Shown: positions 26,824 through 35,031 of the stretch, piece after piece
Position numbering within the stretch: the first letter of the stretch is position 1
Layout of the letters: each line of letters opens with the position of its first letter
Assembly (NCBI GenBank): GCA_023665755.1
Contig: JAMPDF010000002.1
Span: forward strand, 182,010-246,009
Source: Prevotella sp.
Lineage (GTDB): Bacteria; Bacillota_I; Bacilli_A; ML615J-28; CAG-313
DNA: 64,000 bases
Direction: 5' to 3'
Made by a program: the position numbers and the translations under genes
Notes under the pieces: model-generated
What the model saw: only the letters and a program-made list of their open reading frames with translations
What the model was told of the DNA's origin: nothing
The model's database searches: none

Positions 26824-26885
26824 AATTGAATTAATTGCAATTAATTATTTTGACTGTAGAAATAAAATTCTGCAGTCTTTTTTTG
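26824..26885 (+). terminator. terminator repeat after immunity gene, copy 2
   Basis: The AATTGAATTAATT block and a 10-bp stem GACTGTAGAA / TTCTGCAGTC followed by a run of eight T. It is a complete intrinsic terminator and a close relative of the element at 24867-24922. The second truncated RHS copy begins about 20 bp downstream. Confidence 0.85.
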
Positions 26886-26905
26886 CATTAAGAAAAGAAT
26901 TTATA

Positions 26906-27724
26906 AAATCCTGGTGGGAATTACACTGGAGAAAGGCTATCCAGTGGACCTTATTTACCATAGTACTCGTTACATCTGTTGTATTGATGTGTACACCAGC
27001 ACATAGTTTTGGAGTAGGTATGTTTGTTGCGGGGATGAAAGCCGCAGCAAGCGGAGCACTAATCGGTGGTATAGTAGGAGGCATTATTAGTGCCCTACAA
27101 GGAAATAGTTTCATGGAAGGATTAGTCAATGGAATTGTTGATGGATTTATCAATGGATTCACAACAGGAGCATTATTCTTCTGTATGAGTGAAGTGATCC
27201 AAGCATATACCAATACAGTCAATTCCTGTGGCACACCAGGTACCAAATGCTTTAAAGAAGGAACTCTTATTCTTACAGCAGAAGGCAGTAAACCAATTGA
27301 AGATATCCAAGTAGGAGATGAAGTATGGGCCTATGATGAAGAAACAGGGGAAAAAGCACTCAAAAAAGTCGTACAATTATTTAGAAATACAACGAAACAA
27401 TGGACACAAGTAGAAATAGAAACAGAAGAAGGAATAGAAACCATCACTTGTACACCAGGACATAAATTCTATCTACCAGAAAACAAACAGAAAAGAGATA
27501 TTGGACAACAACAAGAACACGAATCATACTATCATTTATCAGAAAAATGGGTAAGAGCAATTGATTTAAAAATAAAAGACAAAGTATTGCTAGAAAATGG
27601 AAAGTATGGTATAATAAAAAGGGTAACATTACAACAACTAGAAACACCAGAGGTTACATACAATTTTGAAGTAGAAGATTATCACACCTATTATGTAGGT
27701 AGTGATGGTATACTAACACACAAT
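26906..27724 (+). repeat. RHS pretoxin-Hint segment, long duplicate
   Basis: 819 bp collinear with 23242-24060. I see about 465 consecutive identical bases in the middle and scattered substitutions at both ends, most of them in the Hint C-terminal half. The lack of synonymous changes across the middle points to recent duplication or gene conversion. Confidence 0.95.
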
Positions 27725-28033
27725 ACACATAATTGTGGGGCAAACGGAAAAATATATGATAGTGCTGATGATGCACATGCTGCAGCAAAAAAAGATTTGG
27801 GGATTAAACCAGGAGAGAAGCCTAAAGAAATTATACATAAGTATTATGATGATGGAAAGGGTTATTGGGTAGATGAAAATGTTGAAGTATATTCAGGGAA
27901 TCGTGCTATAGTCAATCATAGTGCTGGATATTATTTTTCAGATGGAGGCATTATGCAAGCACATTATAATGTAGGTATTTGGGAGTCTGAGAATAGGAGA
28001 TTAATCAGCACTGGATTTCATTATTTTTATTAA
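26906..28033 (+). pseudogene. orphan RHS cassette 2: pretoxin-Hint copy fused to a different toxin tip
   Basis: The frame is open from 26825 but homology to the RHS gene starts at 26906 (KSWWELHWRK), in the hydrophobic pretoxin region. It covers the whole Hint domain (Cys at 27248, CFKEGT; TPGHKFY) to the cleavage Asn ending at 27724, then enters a new tip of about 103 residues (from THNCGANGKIYDSADD). The tip has GNRAIVNHSAGYYFSDGG and ends GFHYFY; I do not recognise its family. The entire YD-repeat shell is missing. An in-frame ATG at 26987 has no ribosome binding site. It is best read as a silent donor cassette for tip replacement, with its immunity gene 11 bp downstream. Confidence 0.88.
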
Positions 28034-28044
28034 GGGAGGAAAAT

Positions 28045-28716
28045 ATGAAGATATTAAATAAAAAACTATGTTATTGGATGGAAGACTTTCAATATGGTCG
28101 TAGACTTACATTTGGTTGTTATTATCCAGATGATATAAATGATGATGATAACGAATTGAGGAGACAACAACTGGTTGAATACTTAACTGAGCATATTGAT
28201 TTATCTCAGTATAAGAAATTATTGATTTGTGAAAGAACCATCTTCTATACTGAAAATGAAGAAGAACTACACTATACTTGGGATATTGATGATACGGATA
28301 AGACAAAAGAAATCATATTCAAAGGTGAATATCCAGGTAGACCTGGTTATCTAGGAGCACCATGTCAAACATTCTTATGTATGGTAGAATTAAAGAGTAA
28401 TGATGCTAATGTCATAGGTACAGGAACTTATATAGTTTTGCTTGTTCCAAATCAAATAGATTTAAATATATTATCAAAGCAGTTGTTTGAAATGCTAAAG
28501 AGAAATAGATATAGTTATTTTTATACATCTGAATATGATGAACTGTATACTTCTTGGATGAAAGAAATACCCAATTCTAGTTTAATTGTGAATTGTGGTT
28601 CAGAGGATGTTCGAGTAGTTAAGAAACTACCCAAATATGTTGGGACTGTATATGCGTATAATATATATGGAGAATTAGCCAAACATAATATTCCTGATCA
28701 ATATAAATTTGAATAA
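28045..28716 (+). CDS. putative immunity protein for orphan cassette 2
   Basis: A 223-residue soluble protein with many Tyr and Asp residues (DDINDDDNELRRQQ, YYFYTSEYDELYTSW), no signal or membrane segment, family not recognised. The GGGAGGAAAATATGAA at the start resembles the start region of the immunity gene at 24385, so these genes share a 5' end as well as a place in the cassette. Function is inferred from position. A bidirectional terminator follows about 120 bp later. Confidence 0.68.
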   Translation: MKILNKKLCYWMEDFQYGRRLTFGCYYPDDINDDDNELRRQQLVEYLTEHIDLSQYKKLLICERTIFYTENEEELHYTWDIDDTDKTKEIIFKGEYPGRPGYLGAPCQTFLCMVELKSNDANVIGTGTYIVLLVPNQIDLNILSKQLFEMLKRNRYSYFYTSEYDELYTSWMKEIPNSSLIVNCGSEDVRVVKKLPKYVGTVYAYNIYGELAKHNIPDQYKFE

Positions 28717-28838
28717 CGATATATTTTAGTAAATACAAAGGTTCAAGTAGAAGGTTGACTTCGTGTATTATTATGACATATGAGTAGAAATGAATTACAT
28801 TTAAAAAAATAAACAGAAAGTATTGACTAGAGTAAATG

Positions 28839-28874
28839 AAAAGGATGCAAACAATAGTGTTTGCATCCTTTTAT
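28839..28874. terminator. bidirectional terminator closing the RHS island
   Basis: A 13-bp perfect stem (AAAGGATGCAAAC / GTTTGCATCCTTT) with a 6-base loop and A/T tracts on both sides. It separates the island from the convergent surface-protein gene ending at 28890. Confidence 0.93.
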
Positions 28875-28889
28875 GTCTAATATGGAATA

Positions 28890-31274
28890 TTATTCCTTTT
28901 CATCTTCAGCTAATTTTTTACACAATTCAATGTAAGCAACTAAAGCTGTCTTATTATCGTGTTCAGCAGTTTCTAATAATTTTAGACATTCATCCATTAA
29001 TGCAAGATTGACATCATCAGATGAAACAACGTTATTAATAGCTGGAACGTAGTAAGTAGTAATACAATTTGCAACTGCTGTTTCAACATTCTTTGTGTTT
29101 TCTTTGTAAGACTTGTATTGTTGAAGAGTTGGTTTGTATTCTTGTTTAGTTTTATTGATATAGTATGGTTCAATAAACTTAGTAACAAAATAACAAGAAA
29201 GTACATTGTCTATGGTAATAATATCTTCTTCTAAATTTGTGAAATCTGTAGATTTGATGGTATATTTGGTATCATTTCTTGTAAAGGTATATGGTTTAGA
29301 GAAATCTTGACCAGAAATACTTAATCCATTTTCTTCAGTATAGTTCATAATCGAATCAAATTGTTTCTTCAATTGGTTAAGAACAGTTTCATTAGCAGAA
29401 GAACTTCTAGAATATGTTGTAGAAGCAACTACTTTTAAACGTAGACCTTTTGCTTTATAAGGTTTCCAAATAGTATTGGCATCCTTATTAGTTGTGTTGT
29501 ATTCTTGAACTAATTTTTTAATCGCTGTAGCAGTATCACCCGTTTGTTTAGCAACTTCACGATGAATTAATGCAATTAATTCTTTTGCAAATTGCTCATC
29601 TTCGCTACCTGCTACTACTTCATCAGCAACATTATCTAAGTCTCTATCATAGTAAGCAGATACACCCACTGCGGTAAGGTTGAAATAATTCTTAAATACA
29701 TTTTCCATTTCATCTTGAATCTTTTGATCTAGTGTTTGTCCTTCTGGTGCAGTTGTATAAAGATATAGAGCATGTTTATAATTTTCTAATTCTTCTGTAT
29801 ACATAGTTGAATCTAAGTTAATCAATACTTTTGTATCAGATAAAAGACCTAAGTAATCTTTGACGAAGTTGTTCCATCCATATAATTTTGAGAATCCTAA
29901 TGCTTCATATGCATTGTCCTCAAATGATTCTTTGTATGGTTTAATATCTTTTTCATAGTAAAGATCATATTTCGTTTGATCTAAAACTACATTATTTGCG
30001 ATATCATAAACACTTGAGTTACTAATTACCGCATATTGTCTTAAATATAAAGCAAGTAAATAAGTACCATATTGTTCCATCAATAGATCATACATTTCAT
30101 CAGCAGTAACATTTACTTTTTGACCATCTTTTTGATAACTAAACACAATTATTTTATCATTTTTGTCATATCTTTTGTATGCATCGTATTCATCTGTACT
30201 ATAACCTAAGCTTTTATAAATAGAATTGTAAGTCATTTCATAAAAGATTTCTAAACCTTCATCATAGATTTTTAAATCATGCTTGATCTCATTTTCCATA
30301 ACTTGTTGAGAAGAATAAGCAGTTGTAATTGTTGTGTCAACTAAACTATCTTTGATTTCTTCTTGCTTAGCTTCATAAGTGACTTCATTTCCGTTTGCAT
30401 CCAAATTTTTAGATTCGTTTGCTTTATAAATGAGGTAATATGTGCCGCTATAAGCAGTAGGTACTTTGGTATATTGTTCATTAGACCAATTGTATACTGT
30501 ACTTGCTAGTGTTTTATTGATTTTTTCTAATTCATCATAAGTATAAGTTTTTACACCAGCGGTACTTACCATATTGCGATCTTGAGCTATTGTTTCAAAT
30601 AAAGAAAGAACTTGAGTATTGGTTAATTTTGTACCATCTGTTTTCTGCCAACCTGTATTCAAATAATTTAAATCAATGTCATATTTAGATAAATAATAAT
30701 TGGCTTCATTTTTTGAATCAAAACGGATAATGACTAAATCATTGTTTTTGCGATATTTTTCTTCGAAATGATCTTTCAATTGCTTTTCAGTGAAAGTATC
30801 TTCTTTCATATTGGCAATAAAATTATTTTTAGCAAATAATTTTCTGCGATATACAAGTTGATAATATTTTACATAATAATTGTGTGCATTTTTATCTGTT
30901 GATAAACCATTTACTGGAAGTGATTCAATAAATTTATTGAATGCTTCATCTGTTTTTTCTTCGTCACCGTAAATGACAGTATCAAGATATTCATCAAATG
31001 CTTGTTGGTCTTTAATTTCTGGAAGAGTGTTATCATCAATAATATTCATCAATGTTTCAATGCCATATGAGTTTAATAATTGATTGTATACTTCATTCTT
31101 CGTAATGACATATTTTCCAATCTTTAGTACAGGTAAATCAGGATTGGAAATGGCTGGGTCAGTAAAAGAAAGAGGGCGTTCAGAGCATTTGCTACATTTT
31201 TTGCAACTGGTACAAGCAAGAAAACATCCTACTAATACCAAGATAACGCTCATTTTTCTAACGAGTTTGTTCAT
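28890..31274 (-). CDS. large PrsA/SurA-like lipoprotein, paralogue of its upstream neighbour
   Basis: A 794-residue predicted surface lipoprotein. The N-terminal 25 residues form a signal with possible lipidation cysteines at LVGC or FLAC, followed by a Cys-Lys-rich CKKCSKC stretch. After it comes a block like the N-terminal domain of PrsA/SurA foldases (VLKIGKYVITKNEVYNQLLN). A second such block sits mid-protein (KVNVTADEMYDLLMEQYG). I see no parvulin-type isomerase domain, so it would be a chaperone-like or scaffold protein rather than an enzyme. It shares several segments with the larger gene 8 bp upstream (LYGWNNFVKDYLG vs SYGWKNFIHDYFG). AGGAGATACT precedes the ATG. Confidence 0.7.
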   Translation of the reverse strand: MNKLVRKMSVILVLVGCFLACTSCKKCSKCSERPLSFTDPAISNPDLPVLKIGKYVITKNEVYNQLLNSYGIETLMNIIDDNTLPEIKDQQAFDEYLDTVIYGDEEKTDEAFNKFIESLPVNGLSTDKNAHNYYVKYYQLVYRRKLFAKNNFIANMKEDTFTEKQLKDHFEEKYRKNNDLVIIRFDSKNEANYYLSKYDIDLNYLNTGWQKTDGTKLTNTQVLSLFETIAQDRNMVSTAGVKTYTYDELEKINKTLASTVYNWSNEQYTKVPTAYSGTYYLIYKANESKNLDANGNEVTYEAKQEEIKDSLVDTTITTAYSSQQVMENEIKHDLKIYDEGLEIFYEMTYNSIYKSLGYSTDEYDAYKRYDKNDKIIVFSYQKDGQKVNVTADEMYDLLMEQYGTYLLALYLRQYAVISNSSVYDIANNVVLDQTKYDLYYEKDIKPYKESFEDNAYEALGFSKLYGWNNFVKDYLGLLSDTKVLINLDSTMYTEELENYKHALYLYTTAPEGQTLDQKIQDEMENVFKNYFNLTAVGVSAYYDRDLDNVADEVVAGSEDEQFAKELIALIHREVAKQTGDTATAIKKLVQEYNTTNKDANTIWKPYKAKGLRLKVVASTTYSRSSSANETVLNQLKKQFDSIMNYTEENGLSISGQDFSKPYTFTRNDTKYTIKSTDFTNLEEDIITIDNVLSCYFVTKFIEPYYINKTKQEYKPTLQQYKSYKENTKNVETAVANCITTYYVPAINNVVSSDDVNLALMDECLKLLETAEHDNKTALVAYIELCKKLAEDEKE

Positions 31275-31282
31275 AGTATCTC

Positions 31283-34200
31283 CTATTCTTCAGTTTCGTA
31301 ATAATTTTCATTTAAATATTCAAGGTAGAACTCGAATTGTGCAGAATTGAAATTGCCATGGAATACAAGCTCTTTTGCGGCAAAGGCTCTTTCAACTTCT
31401 TTTAAGATTACTTTTTCTACAAGGTATGTTTCTGCTTCTTTTTTAGCATTACTATACCAAGTTTCATATTTAGATTTAATCGTTTCATCAATTGTATATG
31501 TTTTGTCTTCATCTTTGAAACCTTCTAAACCAAGTTTTTCAAGTAAAGCTTTTACTTTTGGTGCAAGTTCATCGATTTCAGCATTCAATTGATTGATTTG
31601 ACTACGGTATGCAGTAACAGCTACTTCATTTCCCTCTGCACTTGCCATATTCTTTTGGGCAGTTTCAATACTTGTATGAGCAGCAGCTAATTTTTCTGCA
31701 AGTTCGTATAACTCAACTTCATCTGCAGTTGGAAGTTCAGTTGCTTTTGAAGCTTTTTCTACAGCTATAGCATGGTAACCATAGGATGTAGCAAAACCAT
31801 AAGTACCATTTTCAACAACACTATAATTTAATGGTTGAACAATAGGGTTTGTATAGTCCTTATTATCTTTTGCAGCGACATCATCATAAACGAGATTGTT
31901 TTCTACAGCATATTTCCACATTTTTACCATTGCTTCGTTAAATTCAGCAACTAAATTTGAAGATTGTGTATAGTTTGCAGATTTTTCATATTTTAATAAT
32001 AAACCAGCAAGTTTATATTTACCAAATTGGTTAGATAATACAGCATTGAAGTCAGTAGGTTCATCATCTTCAGTAGGCTCGTCCACCATAGTTGCATTTG
32101 TGATTTCATAAGCAGCTTTGTCATATAAATCAACAATTTTTTCTAATTTTTGAGCAATTGTGGCTTCTTTTCCTTCTTCAACATCCACTACAACATTATC
32201 ATATTCTTTCATCAAAAGTTCTGCAAGTTCTAAAGCTAAAGTTTTTTGTGTTTCTGTCCAATTTTCTTTATCTACATCATCTTTATTAGTCTCAACAATT
32301 TTAGTATCAGCTGTACCATCATAGTTATAGTCAACAGAGATAACGATATTGAATACATCTACATTATAACGATCTGCAAAAGCTTCTTCCATTGCTTTTT
32401 GAATAGCATCTTTATCTAATAATGATTTTGTATAATCAGTTAATACATCACTGTAAATAGAACCACCAAAGTTTTTATTGATGAGCAATTCTTTTTCAGA
32501 ATCAGCACCAAAATAGTCATGAATAAAGTTCTTCCAACCATAACTTGCAGGGAAATTTGGAATGAATCCGTAATATGCAAGATAATAGTAAGTGAAGTAA
32601 TCTAATTCAAAATTTTGTTTGAAACTTTGAACATCAGATTTTAATAATGCTTTAATATATTTTTTGTCTTCAATACCTTTCCAAGGATTGTAATAAGTAT
32701 TGAATTCTGTGTTCAAAATGAAGTATTCATCTACAAATGATTTTGTAAATGTTGCACCATATTTAGCTTCTAATTCTGCAAATAATTCATCTGCAGTAAT
32801 GTCTTTACCATTAATAGAAGCAACAAGTGTTTTGTTGGTCTTTTTGTTCTTTTTAAATGCTTCATAATCTTTTAATTTTAATGTAGTACCATATAAAGTA
32901 TTGTAATTATATTCATAGATAGCTTCAATAAAACGATCATAAATCTTTAAATTATTTTCCTTACGTTTTTCATAATAGAATTTTTCTAAATTTGCACCTG
33001 AGTTTTCTTCATAAAGTTCATCAATCATTTTTTCAGTAACTTCAGTTTTTAATTCATCTGTTAATTCAGGAGCTTCACTTTCAGCAAGCTTAATATACAA
33101 ATAAGTATAATTTTTTCCACCCCAAGGTGTTACTGAATAAGATTTGTAGAAATCATCATAATCTTCAGATAAAGACAATGCAATGACTTTTTTGCCGATT
33201 TCACTGCTTGTATTTTTATCCCAAACAAATTCAGAATGTTCATTACCCATTTCATTATTGAAGTTAAATGTGTAATCATAGATTTGATCTACATTTTCTA
33301 ATGTAACATCAATTGTTGCATCTTGTGTTGTATCATCTTTAGATGTTGCAACAACAGTAATTTTGTAAGATACATCCTTAGTTGCTTCTCCAAGGGTAAT
33401 TTTACCTTCAATTGTTTTTTCAATTTTCGTATCACCACGAACAACTGTTAGTGCACCTGTTTCAGCATCTAGTTTAAAGTTTTCATCATCAACTGCAGTC
33501 CATTCAATGGTTGCTTTGCTTTCAAAACCATTGATCGTAATAGCTAAAGGAAGATTTAAGTTTCCTTTGATAGATGTATATTTGTTAACCGCATAATCTA
33601 ATTCATTTTTCGCCATCTCTATCGTTTTTGTTTCACTGTATGTCTTGCTGTAGTCTTCTTCAGTAATGATTTTGCCACCATTTACATAGTAAGACAATAC
33701 TTCATTATACATTGCAATGAATGTTTCAACGACTTCGTTTGGATTGAGATATTGACCTGGTTTAGGTGTTTCTGTTTTATCTCCAGTGAAAGAAGAAGAA
33801 AGCCATCCTGGCAAAATACTACCATTTTTAGAAGTGTTCAATTGATCAATATTGATGCCATATTTTTTCAACATTTCTTTTGCAGCATCACTACTCGTAA
33901 ATGGAATAAAAATACCAGTGATTTGAGTAGGATAGTTGTTTTCAAAATATTCTTTGATTTCTTCTTCAGTAAACAAAACGCCATCTTGTTTGCTTGCTTT
34001 TAGTTCTTCAAGATATTGTTTTTTTGCCCATTCACGTTTTGCGAATTGAAGACGATAATATTCCTTGACTTTATTCCAAGCAGTAGTAGAAGTATCAGTA
34101 TAATCCTTACCTGATTCTACATCTTGTTTGGTTAAAATTCCTGTGAGACGAAGCGAATCAAGGACATCTTCCCAACTTTCTTGTTTTTTCTCTTCACTTG

Positions 34201-34513
34201 AATCTTCTTCGAAAAGATCTGATTCAATATATGCTAGCAAATCTTTTTCATTGACCGTCTTCATTTCTTCTTGGAACAAGTAAGTATCGATAAGACGATT
34301 CAATTCAGAAACCCCATAATCTTTCTTTAAAGCGTCATAGAGTTCTTGCTTTGTTACAGTTAGTTTGCCATATTCTAAGTATGCTTCATCACCATCACTC
34401 AGTACAGGTCTACGATTATTTGCTACGTTAATCACAACCAATGTAATTGAAATGACCGCAATAAGAGCGATACCAATTAAAACTGGCAACATTCTCTTAA
34501 ATAAAGTTTTCAT
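31283..34513 (-). CDS. giant membrane-anchored PrsA/SurA-like surface protein with Ig-like domain
   Basis: A 1076-residue protein with an N-terminal membrane anchor (about residues 8-30, no lipobox) and a long extracellular part. Residues about 45-65 (LEYGKLTVTKQELYDALKKDYG) look like a PrsA/SurA N-terminal helix pair, and another copy lies mid-protein (KDITADELFAELEAKYG). Residues about 300-390 contain a bacterial Ig-like fold (SKATIEWTAVDDENF, ALTVVRGDTKIEKTIEG). No isomerase or protease motif was seen. ATG 34513 was chosen because AAGAAAGGATG precedes it; an upstream extension to 34549 is unlikely. It is the first gene of a two-gene operon with its paralogue. Confidence 0.7.
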   Translation of the reverse strand: MKTLFKRMLPVLIGIALIAVISITLVVINVANNRRPVLSDGDEAYLEYGKLTVTKQELYDALKKDYGVSELNRLIDTYLFQEEMKTVNEKDLLAYIESDLFEEDSSEEKKQESWEDVLDSLRLTGILTKQDVESGKDYTDTSTTAWNKVKEYYRLQFAKREWAKKQYLEELKASKQDGVLFTEEEIKEYFENNYPTQITGIFIPFTSSDAAKEMLKKYGINIDQLNTSKNGSILPGWLSSSFTGDKTETPKPGQYLNPNEVVETFIAMYNEVLSYYVNGGKIITEEDYSKTYSETKTIEMAKNELDYAVNKYTSIKGNLNLPLAITINGFESKATIEWTAVDDENFKLDAETGALTVVRGDTKIEKTIEGKITLGEATKDVSYKITVVATSKDDTTQDATIDVTLENVDQIYDYTFNFNNEMGNEHSEFVWDKNTSSEIGKKVIALSLSEDYDDFYKSYSVTPWGGKNYTYLYIKLAESEAPELTDELKTEVTEKMIDELYEENSGANLEKFYYEKRKENNLKIYDRFIEAIYEYNYNTLYGTTLKLKDYEAFKKNKKTNKTLVASINGKDITADELFAELEAKYGATFTKSFVDEYFILNTEFNTYYNPWKGIEDKKYIKALLKSDVQSFKQNFELDYFTYYYLAYYGFIPNFPASYGWKNFIHDYFGADSEKELLINKNFGGSIYSDVLTDYTKSLLDKDAIQKAMEEAFADRYNVDVFNIVISVDYNYDGTADTKIVETNKDDVDKENWTETQKTLALELAELLMKEYDNVVVDVEEGKEATIAQKLEKIVDLYDKAAYEITNATMVDEPTEDDEPTDFNAVLSNQFGKYKLAGLLLKYEKSANYTQSSNLVAEFNEAMVKMWKYAVENNLVYDDVAAKDNKDYTNPIVQPLNYSVVENGTYGFATSYGYHAIAVEKASKATELPTADEVELYELAEKLAAAHTSIETAQKNMASAEGNEVAVTAYRSQINQLNAEIDELAPKVKALLEKLGLEGFKDEDKTYTIDETIKSKYETWYSNAKKEAETYLVEKVILKEVERAFAAKELVFHGNFNSAQFEFYLEYLNENYYETEE

Positions 34514-34553
34514 TTTTTTGCATCCTTTCTTATTGTTAAAATATAACATGTAT

Positions 34554-34582
34554 ATTTTACCATTTTTCTTTTAAAATTTCAA
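34554..34582 (-). promoter_or_regulatory. SigA promoter for the surface-protein pair
   Basis: On the minus strand, TTGAAA (34582-34577) and TAAAAT (34559-34554) with a 17-bp spacer, about 40 bases before the start codon at 34513. Confidence 0.7.
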
Positions 34583-34694
34583 TTGAAAAATCATGAATTT
34601 TCAAAACTAAAGTAGACTTTTTTTAAAATAAAAAGACAATGTGAAATTTATGTGAATTTTTTGTTATGCATAAATAAATGGGCTTTTATAATAA

Positions 34695-34721
34695 ACAGTT
34701 TTTTTTCTTTTTCATAGACTA
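34695..34721 (+). promoter_or_regulatory. SigE/SigK-like sporulation promoter of the first YjcZ-type gene
   Basis: AC at 34695-34696, then 16 bases, then CATAGACTA at 34713-34721: the AC-N16-CATAnnnTA pattern of late mother-cell promoters in Bacillus. A SigA-like TTATGC-17-TATAAT at 34664-34692 is an alternative. Confidence 0.5.
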
Positions 34722-34765
34722 GAAGTGTAAAGTGAGATGAATAATCCACGGAAAGGAGGAGCATT

Positions 34766-34855
34766 ATGAATCAATGCCGAGGTGAATATGGATATGCTTT
34801 CATTTTAGTTCTATTTATTTTACTTGCCATTATTGGTGCTTGCTGGGGATTCTAG
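34766..34855 (+). CDS. YjcZ-family small membrane protein
   Basis: A 29-residue peptide, MNQCRGEYGYAF followed by ILVLFILLAIIGACWGF. The GYxFxLIVVLFILLIIxG form is the hallmark of the YjcZ/YhcT-like sporulation-associated peptides of Bacilli. One membrane helix fills most of it. An AAAGGAGGAGC site lies just before the ATG and a strong terminator after the stop. A second family member lies at 50333-50476. Confidence 0.85.
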   Translation: MNQCRGEYGYAFILVLFILLAIIGACWGF

Positions 34856-34866
34856 ACTCATAAATC

Positions 34867-34895
34867 AAACCTCTTGAAAAAAGAGGTTTTTGTTT
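34867..34895 (+). terminator. terminator of the YjcZ-type gene
   Basis: Stem AAACCTCTT / AAGAGGTTT with loop GAAAA, followed by a T-rich tail. Confidence 0.9.
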
Positions 34896-34934
34896 ATTAT
34901 TATTGTTAACCGAAATCCAAAAAATATGAAAGAA

Positions 34935-34969
34935 TAAAAAAATCATGTGTATTTCCAACATGATTTTTT
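34935..34969. terminator. second hairpin terminator
   Basis: AAAAAATCATGT...ACATGATTTTTT, a stem of about 11 bp with A and T tracts on either side, just upstream of the walJ promoter. It may act in either direction. Confidence 0.7.
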
Positions 34970-34982
34970 CTTACTTAACTAA

Positions 34983-35011
34983 TTGCGAAAAGCATCTATT
35001 TATGATATAAT
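34983..35011 (+). promoter_or_regulatory. SigA promoter of the walJ-rlmH-uvrB-mnmA-recD2 operon
   Basis: TTGCGA at 34983-34988 and TATAAT at 35006-35011, spacer 17 bp, 20 bases before the walJ start codon. Confidence 0.8.
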
Positions 35012-35031
35012 AGTTAATTAGTGAGGATGAT

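Noticed and set aside
24867..28874. RHS duplicates considered as transposon or IS copies
   Set aside because: No transposase, no terminal inverted repeats or target duplications were seen; the repeat boundaries follow protein domain boundaries, as in toxin cassettes.
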